The notes below the pieces were generated by a model. It made no database searches. It was not told the origin of the DNA and saw only the letters and a list, made by a program, of their open reading frames with translations. This document shows, piece by piece, positions 60,889-64,000 of a stretch of 64,000 nt of DNA. The first letter of the stretch is position 1. Every line of letters begins with the position of its first letter. The position numbers and the translations under genes are program-made. The DNA comes from Syntrophomonas sp. UBA5314 (GTDB taxonomy: Bacteria; Bacillota; Syntrophomonadia; Syntrophomonadales; Syntrophomonadaceae), in NCBI GenBank assembly GCA_002410325.1, contig DHRK01000064.1:14062-78061 (forward strand), given 5' to 3'.

Positions 60889-61073
60889 ACGCCCACATCC
60901 AGTGCACGCGGTTTGTCCAGATGAAAATCGGCGCACCGGCAATACCAGCATTGCCGCATCCCCTCCGGCGTATTAGCCCTCGGTGCAAACGCCGGACAAA
61001 CCTGTTGGGGCCACACGTTGCCCTCCGCATTGGGGGCAGCAAGCGGTGCATCCTCACGCCTGCGCTTTTCCAT
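60864..61073 (-). CDS. Small cysteine-rich protein
   Basis: 69 aa. ATG at 61073 follows GGAAGGAG. Residues ~30-67 contain CPAFAPRAN and QCWYCRCADFHLDKPRALDVGVCYW, five cysteines and several aromatics, a likely metal-binding or zinc-ribbon-like unit. Family not recognised with certainty. An upstream in-frame ATG at 61145 would add 24 residues but has no better binding site. It precedes the LysM gene with an overlap. Confidence 0.6.
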   Translation of the reverse strand: MEKRRREDAPLAAPNAEGNVWPQQVCPAFAPRANTPEGMRQCWYCRCADFHLDKPRALDVGVCYWPKKY

Positions 61074-61161
61074 TTCATCACGCTCCTTCCGGAGAAAATG
61101 CAGTGATACTTTCCCAGCTGCCTCAAATTGCCGATTCATTGCCAAACTACCTATCCGTATT

Positions 61162-63135
61162 TTAATTGCCCAGATTCTTCAGGGCGTCAATAATGGGGAG
61201 CAACCGGTCTGTCGCAACATTTGCCAAGTCCGTGACAGGAATGTCAAACTCCCAATAATCCCCGGTTGCGTGGTTGTCACCGTCGCACCATAGATTCAGC
61301 CTGCCGCCGTCGCCAAAGTAAAATTGCGTCGCAAATTCGGCGGTGTCAATGCTCTCCGCCAGCTTTTTATACGCCGCCGCTTTGAGCTCCGCGGGCAATG
61401 CACCGTCAACGCCCGCAGGTGCAAAACCGAATTTGCCGTCCAGGATCAGTTGCTTAAGCGCACCCTTATCCTTGATGAGATCCCATAGGTTGACCGCATC
61501 CGGAGCGCCCGTAGTCAGGCTGAAGAGCTGTGTCCGTAGGGAATTGACAGGATAAGCCGCGCCTGCGGTATAGGCGGTATTGTAGGTCCTGATGCTCAGC
61601 AAATCCCCGCCTACCACCTCAAAAACAGGCATAATATCGTAAGTGGTATCTTTTCCGGCAGAAGAAGTCGGCGCGAGGCAGAAGGCTTTTAATCCTGCAT
61701 TCAGTTTTGCCTGGATCTCATCGTTGCCTAAGCCGCCTACCTCCACATAACGTGCCTGGGTGGAAGCATCACCGTAGTTTGCAAGCGCTTGGGTAGCAAA
61801 GGATACATTGGCGAAAGAACTTCCCGCAGCGGTGGGTTCCTCTTTGGCTTTGCCGACACTGGCGGCAATATCGGTCACGGAGCCGTCCTCCTCATACTGG
61901 TACAGCCCGGCCGCGGTCTTTTCGCCGGTGGTGATGACGGCAAATGTGCGCTCAGCCTCCGAGCGGGTGTTATCGTCAATCCACGTGCCTTCATTGACGT
62001 AGTATTTTCCATTGTCCAGGGCTTTATATTCGGGTATATGCGTGTGACCAAACACAACGACATCCACGTTTTCGTCGGGGTTATCCAGATACTGTGCTTT
62101 TGCTTGGTTGAAGAAATACTCTCCGTCCAAGGTTCCGGCAACCGCCTCAAGAAAGCTGGTCGGAATCTTGACCTTGTTGATCGCTTGGCGCTCCGCCCAT
62201 GTGCGCTGAATGTTTTTAAACAGCACCGGTGCGGATATCGTTCCGTCCGCCTGCTGTGCGGGATAAAAATCCAAATAGGTGTAGGCGTCGTTAAAACCGG
62301 CGATGCGCATATCGAATACTTTTTCCTCCAGGCCTTCGTTGATCGTCAGCCGTTCGGATACGCTTTTGAGGATCTGGTAATACATATAGGCGCCGTATTG
62401 GTCTACATCAGATTTATCCGGTACCTTCGTGATCACCGGCAAATTCCTTTCCACCTGCGGGCGGCCTTCGCTCACCCAGGTTGCGCCATAGCGGGCGTAA
62501 AAATAACCGGCGGGGAGGATGGTATCATCATTGCCAGCCAGCTCTGCGTTGGTGACTGTATCCGGCGCTGAAAATACGTCATAGCGGTGGCCGTGCTCGA
62601 TGGCGATCTCATTTCTGTCGCCCGTGTAATAAAGGCCGAGACCGTCTGCATCCCAAACCTGGACAATGTTCGGCACCGCTTCCTGCAAGATGTCCGCCGC
62701 CAGCGTCATGTCATGGTTGCCGGGTATATAAACCAGCTTGATACCGCTTTTGGTAATGTTGTTGAGCTCGTCGAAGACGGCTTGATTGGTGGCAATGGCG
62801 TCTTTGTAAAATTGCGCCACATCCGTGTAGGTGGGATAATAGACCGGCAAAAACCAATCGTCCAGAAAATCACCGTCGAGTACCAGCTCCCGCACATCGG
62901 TAGTGCTCTGCAACTGGCGCAAAAACTCGATAAAAAACGTACGGTTTTTGAGCGTTTCTGAATAGCGGTCATCAATGCCCAGGTGGACATCGCTCACGAC
63001 GACGATCTTATTGCGGGTGTCGCCTGCTTTCCACAAAGCTGGGGCACCGGTCTTGGCCGAGCATCCGGTAACGGACAGCGCCAAAGAAAGCACCATACAG
63101 GCTGCCAACAGGCAGGAGAGTATTCTTTTTCTCAT
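61162..63135 (-). CDS. Lipoprotein calcineurin-like metallophosphoesterase
   Basis: About 657 aa. Signal ends in LSVTGC (lipobox). Metal-site motifs are SDVHLG, DGDFLDDW, GNHD, HGHRYD and GHTHIPE, all the blocks of the calcineurin-like phosphoesterase fold, within residues ~50-400. The C-terminal ~250 residues contain a GLGNDEIQAKLNAGLKAF region and may be a second domain of unknown role. ATG 63135 follows GGAGG; a TTG at 63150 lies earlier. Likely acts on an extracellular phosphate ester or nucleotide. Confidence 0.9.
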   Translation of the reverse strand: MRKRILSCLLAACMVLSLALSVTGCSAKTGAPALWKAGDTRNKIVVVSDVHLGIDDRYSETLKNRTFFIEFLRQLQSTTDVRELVLDGDFLDDWFLPVYYPTYTDVAQFYKDAIATNQAVFDELNNITKSGIKLVYIPGNHDMTLAADILQEAVPNIVQVWDADGLGLYYTGDRNEIAIEHGHRYDVFSAPDTVTNAELAGNDDTILPAGYFYARYGATWVSEGRPQVERNLPVITKVPDKSDVDQYGAYMYYQILKSVSERLTINEGLEEKVFDMRIAGFNDAYTYLDFYPAQQADGTISAPVLFKNIQRTWAERQAINKVKIPTSFLEAVAGTLDGEYFFNQAKAQYLDNPDENVDVVVFGHTHIPEYKALDNGKYYVNEGTWIDDNTRSEAERTFAVITTGEKTAAGLYQYEEDGSVTDIAASVGKAKEEPTAAGSSFANVSFATQALANYGDASTQARYVEVGGLGNDEIQAKLNAGLKAFCLAPTSSAGKDTTYDIMPVFEVVGGDLLSIRTYNTAYTAGAAYPVNSLRTQLFSLTTGAPDAVNLWDLIKDKGALKQLILDGKFGFAPAGVDGALPAELKAAAYKKLAESIDTAEFATQFYFGDGGRLNLWCDGDNHATGDYWEFDIPVTDLANVATDRLLPIIDALKNLGN

Positions 63136-63202
63136 GTTCATTTCCTCCAATCACTCCATACTATTTTGTAAAGTTTCGCCCTGAGCGTAACACGAGAAAA
63201 AG

Positions 63203-63239
63203 AAAAAATGAGACTTTCTACTTAAAAGACTCATTTTTT
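63203..63239 (-). terminator. Terminator after the sensor kinase
   Basis: AAAAAATGAG at 63203-63212 pairs with CTCATTTTTT at 63230-63239. On the minus strand it follows the kinase stop at 63298 and gives a T-rich end. Confidence 0.75.
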
Positions 63240-63297
63240 CTACTTAATGTTCAAGGACCAACGCAATATTTTCCCTTGACAAGGAAACCGCCTGCGC

Positions 63298-64000
63298 TCA
63301 GATCAGCAACCGCACATTAAAAACGCCGTTCTCCACCTGATAGAGCAGCTCGCCGCCGTTTTCCCGCACAAAGGCCCGGACACTCTCACCGCCCCAGCCA
63401 TGTCCCTCCTCCCGGACGGTGGGATAGGCGTTTTCATCCAGCGGCACCTCGCCGGAATAAGGATTCTCCACCTCTAAAATGAGCTGACCGGTGTAGATGG
63501 CGTGGACGCGGAGATAGCGCTCCGCTTGGGGATCGAGTTTTTCACAGGCGTGGATGGCATTTTCCATCAGGTTGGAAAGCGCCATCGATAGAGCCAGCTC
63601 AGAAAACGGCAGCTTTTCGGGGATATCCAGCCTGAGATCGCAACGGATTCTCCGCCCCTCGGCCAACGCGGCGTAGTAGCTTATGGCGGCGTTTACCGTA
63701 ATATTCTCACAATAACGCACCGGCTTTTGTGGTAAAGCGGCAATCTGCCGGCGAAGCAAAGCGGCGGCATTTTCCACATCGCCCTTTTGCATCAGCTCCA
63801 AAAGGGTGGCGTTAAGGTGGCGCTGGTCGTGATGCACAACGCGCATTTGCCCTACCGCCTCATCCATAAGGGAAAGGCGCTGCTTCATTGTCTCGCCGGA
63901 CAGCTCCAATAAGGCCTTATCCTGCTGCAGGCGGTATTCTGCGCCCACGCTTCTGATACCGAGAAACACCGAGCCATATGCCGCCAACGTTACCAGGATA
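63298..64000 (-). CDS. GHKL-type sensor histidine kinase, partial
   Basis: The C-terminal 230 or so residues are in view; the frame is still open at the window edge, where a membrane segment (LVTLAAYGSVFLG) ends. H-box VVHHDQRHLNATLLEL, N-box ALSNLMENAIHACE and G-box EGHGWGGESVRAF match AgrC/LytS-like kinases. This kind usually pairs with a LytTR response regulator, which would lie beyond the window. It is transcribed toward the phosphoesterase, from which a terminator separates it. Confidence 0.85.
   Translation of the reverse strand, partial: ILVTLAAYGSVFLGIRSVGAEYRLQQDKALLELSGETMKQRLSLMDEAVGQMRVVHHDQRHLNATLLELMQKGDVENAAALLRRQIAALPQKPVRYCENITVNAAISYYAALAEGRRIRCDLRLDIPEKLPFSELALSMALSNLMENAIHACEKLDPQAERYLRVHAIYTGQLILEVENPYSGEVPLDENAYPTVREEGHGWGGESVRAFVRENGGELLYQVENGVFNVRLLI

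Noticed and set aside
61789..62571. 260-codon plus-strand ORF
   Set aside because: Antisense shadow of the metallophosphoesterase gene, which has all family motifs.
1..64000. CRISPR arrays, tRNA or rRNA genes
   Set aside because: No regularly spaced repeats, cloverleaf-like sequences or rRNA signatures were noticed on reading; no search program was available.

Overview
The window looks like chromosome of a spore-forming, probably anaerobic Firmicute of the class Clostridia. The evidence is strong AGGAGG-type ribosome binding sites, frequent TTG and GTG starts, an isoleucine T-box, a glmS ribozyme, gerA-type germinant receptor genes, a SpoIID-family gene, spoVR/yhbH/prkA homologues, and acyl-CoA dehydrogenase/ETF genes of the kind common in fatty-acid-using Clostridia. 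Genus cannot be fixed from sequence alone; a Syntrophomonas/Peptococcaceae-like lineage is my guess. No tRNA, rRNA or CRISPR array was seen.

Layout. 1-3.8 kb: two tiny membrane ORFs, an HD-GYP phosphodiesterase and a large unknown protein. 3.8-13.9 kb: a promoter and Ile-type T-box lead into ilvD, ilvB, ilvN, ilvC, leuC, leuD, leuB and cimA. There is no leuA or ilvA; with cimA this forms a threonine-independent (citramalate) isoleucine route in which LeuCDB are shared. 14-18.7 kb: a sugar-nucleotide pyrophosphorylase, small unknown genes and a MoxR ATPase/CoxE-like VWA pair. 19-25.2 kb: an acyl-CoA dehydrogenase, EtfB, EtfA, crotonase-fold protein, MarR regulator, FixC and FixX cluster, resembling a cai/fix system that joins acyl-CoA chemistry to a FixABCX complex. 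25.4-36.7 kb: prkA, then an accessory stretch (foldback repeat, rmuC, SH3 lipoprotein, frameshifted IS110-family element with a candidate bridge-RNA region, secreted NlpC/P60-like protein with a leader peptide), then yhbH and spoVR. 36.7-50.6 kb: nucleoside kinase, DUF815 ATPase, gerAA-AB-AC, CPBP protease, FmdB, HAD, ComFB, RNase HI, cysteine-cluster protein, SpoIID-like protein, a 162-bp foldback element, trmL, a REC-GGDEF protein and a small ferredoxin. 50.7-58.5 kb: thiamine pyrophosphokinase and the cell-wall/c-di-AMP block cdaA-cdaR-(FAD oxidoreductase)-glmM-glmS ribozyme-glmS.

Directly downstream of glmS, the classical attTn7 position, lies a decayed Tn7-like transposon. A minus-strand 630-codon ORF begins as TnsB (two of the three catalytic acids present) and switches in frame to the zinc-finger half of TnsD/TniQ; the end of tnsB, all of tnsC and the start of tnsD are absent. 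A C-terminal scrap of tnsA lies immediately upstream. Beyond it, to the window edge, are same-strand genes that could be cargo or flanking DNA: LysM protein, cysteine-rich protein, lipoprotein metallophosphoesterase and a GHKL sensor kinase.

The most notable points are the TnsB-TnsD chimera at glmS, the cimA start that needs either an ATT codon or a frameshift at a run of seven A, the acyl-CoA/FixABCX cluster, the possible bridge-RNA region of the IS110 element, and several foldback elements.
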